52,194 nt of DNA from Spirochaetales bacterium (GTDB taxonomy: Bacteria; Spirochaetota; Spirochaetia; SZUA-6; JAFGRV01), in contig JAFGQK010000374.1 in the NCBI GenBank assembly GCA_016935735.1, positions 1 to 52,194 of the forward strand, given 5' to 3'. The notes under the pieces are model-generated. The model did no database searches. It saw nothing but the letters and a program-made list of their open reading frames with translations, and had not been told where the DNA came from. The first letter of the stretch is position 1. Each line of letters starts with the position of its first letter. This document shows, piece after piece, positions 52,061 to 52,194 of the stretch. The translations under genes and the position numbers were made by a program.

Positions 52061-52194
52061 GTATTAATGATATGGTAAATGCCGGACAATGTAAAGAGGA
52101 GCAAAAAGAAGGGTGCGAACGCCATAACAGGTTTTAAAAACCACGGAACACACTGAATACACAGAAATAAAAGACCGAAAATAAAATAATGAAA

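Overview
The window looks like chromosomal DNA from a Gram-negative, mostly anaerobic, polysaccharide-using bacterium. Spirochaetota is my best guess. It carries OmpA-type, lipoprotein and beta-barrel-like envelope proteins, Fe-S and flavodoxin redox proteins, a PTS enzyme I, RtcB/archease, and secreted proteins with type I dockerin-like repeats of the non-cellulosomal kind. Taxonomy is inference only: there is no rRNA or marker-gene set here.

Layout. 1-7000: tRNA-Leu(UAA), then minus-strand genes for an OmpA protein, an NAD-kinase-like protein, an SPFH protein, a secreted dockerin-pectate lyase and PTS enzyme I with a structured leader. 7282-10190: a zinc/manganese ABC operon (SBP, ATPase, permease) with an embedded small protein that reads as a ribbon-helix-helix domain plus a Cys zinc site, behind a promoter packed with TAATAC/GTATTA half-sites. 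10199-12453: TPR protein and enolase. 12582-13921: a decayed ATPase/TOPRIM-like cluster whose 5' end is fused to the start of a chelatase-type AAA gene. 14341-14784: PPC/DUF296 protein.

14885-23081 is the most striking region. A minus-strand set (secreted caspase-like protease, small lipoprotein, S74-chaperone fibre-like protein) faces a plus-strand pair (DUF4384 protein and a 1231-aa membrane protein joining CHASE2, histidine kinase, receiver, sigma-54 AAA+ and Fis-type DNA-binding domains). The intergenic region has a sigma-54 -24/-12 element pointing at the caspase gene and three copies of a TTGCG-N4/5-(G/A)CAA inverted repeat 110-210 bp upstream of it. It reads as a self-contained membrane-sensor to sigma-54 to envelope-caspase system.

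23221-33855: a polytopic GT-C-like protein and a CBM-like anchored protein, a formylglycine-enzyme-family lipoprotein, a DUF362/polyferredoxin pair, a coiled-coil protein, a PfkB sugar kinase, an unknown protein and an EFR1-type flavodoxin-ferredoxin. 34078-40551: CoA-disulfide reductase with rhodanese, a frameshifted lipoprotein pseudogene, tandem repeats and three consecutive hairpins, then a CBM/GT-C fusion, GtrA and a lipase-like lipoprotein. 40641-47389: GAF protein, an incomplete Opp/Dpp set (C, D, F) and a 7TM-regulator/TRAP-permease chimera. 47432-52060: archease-RtcB, a GH5 cellulase relic, a DUF2330 protein with an internal dockerin, and a CsgG-like/beta-helix protein. Several chimeras and relics (13850, about 46200, 35797-36437, 49340-49453) suggest repeated small deletions.
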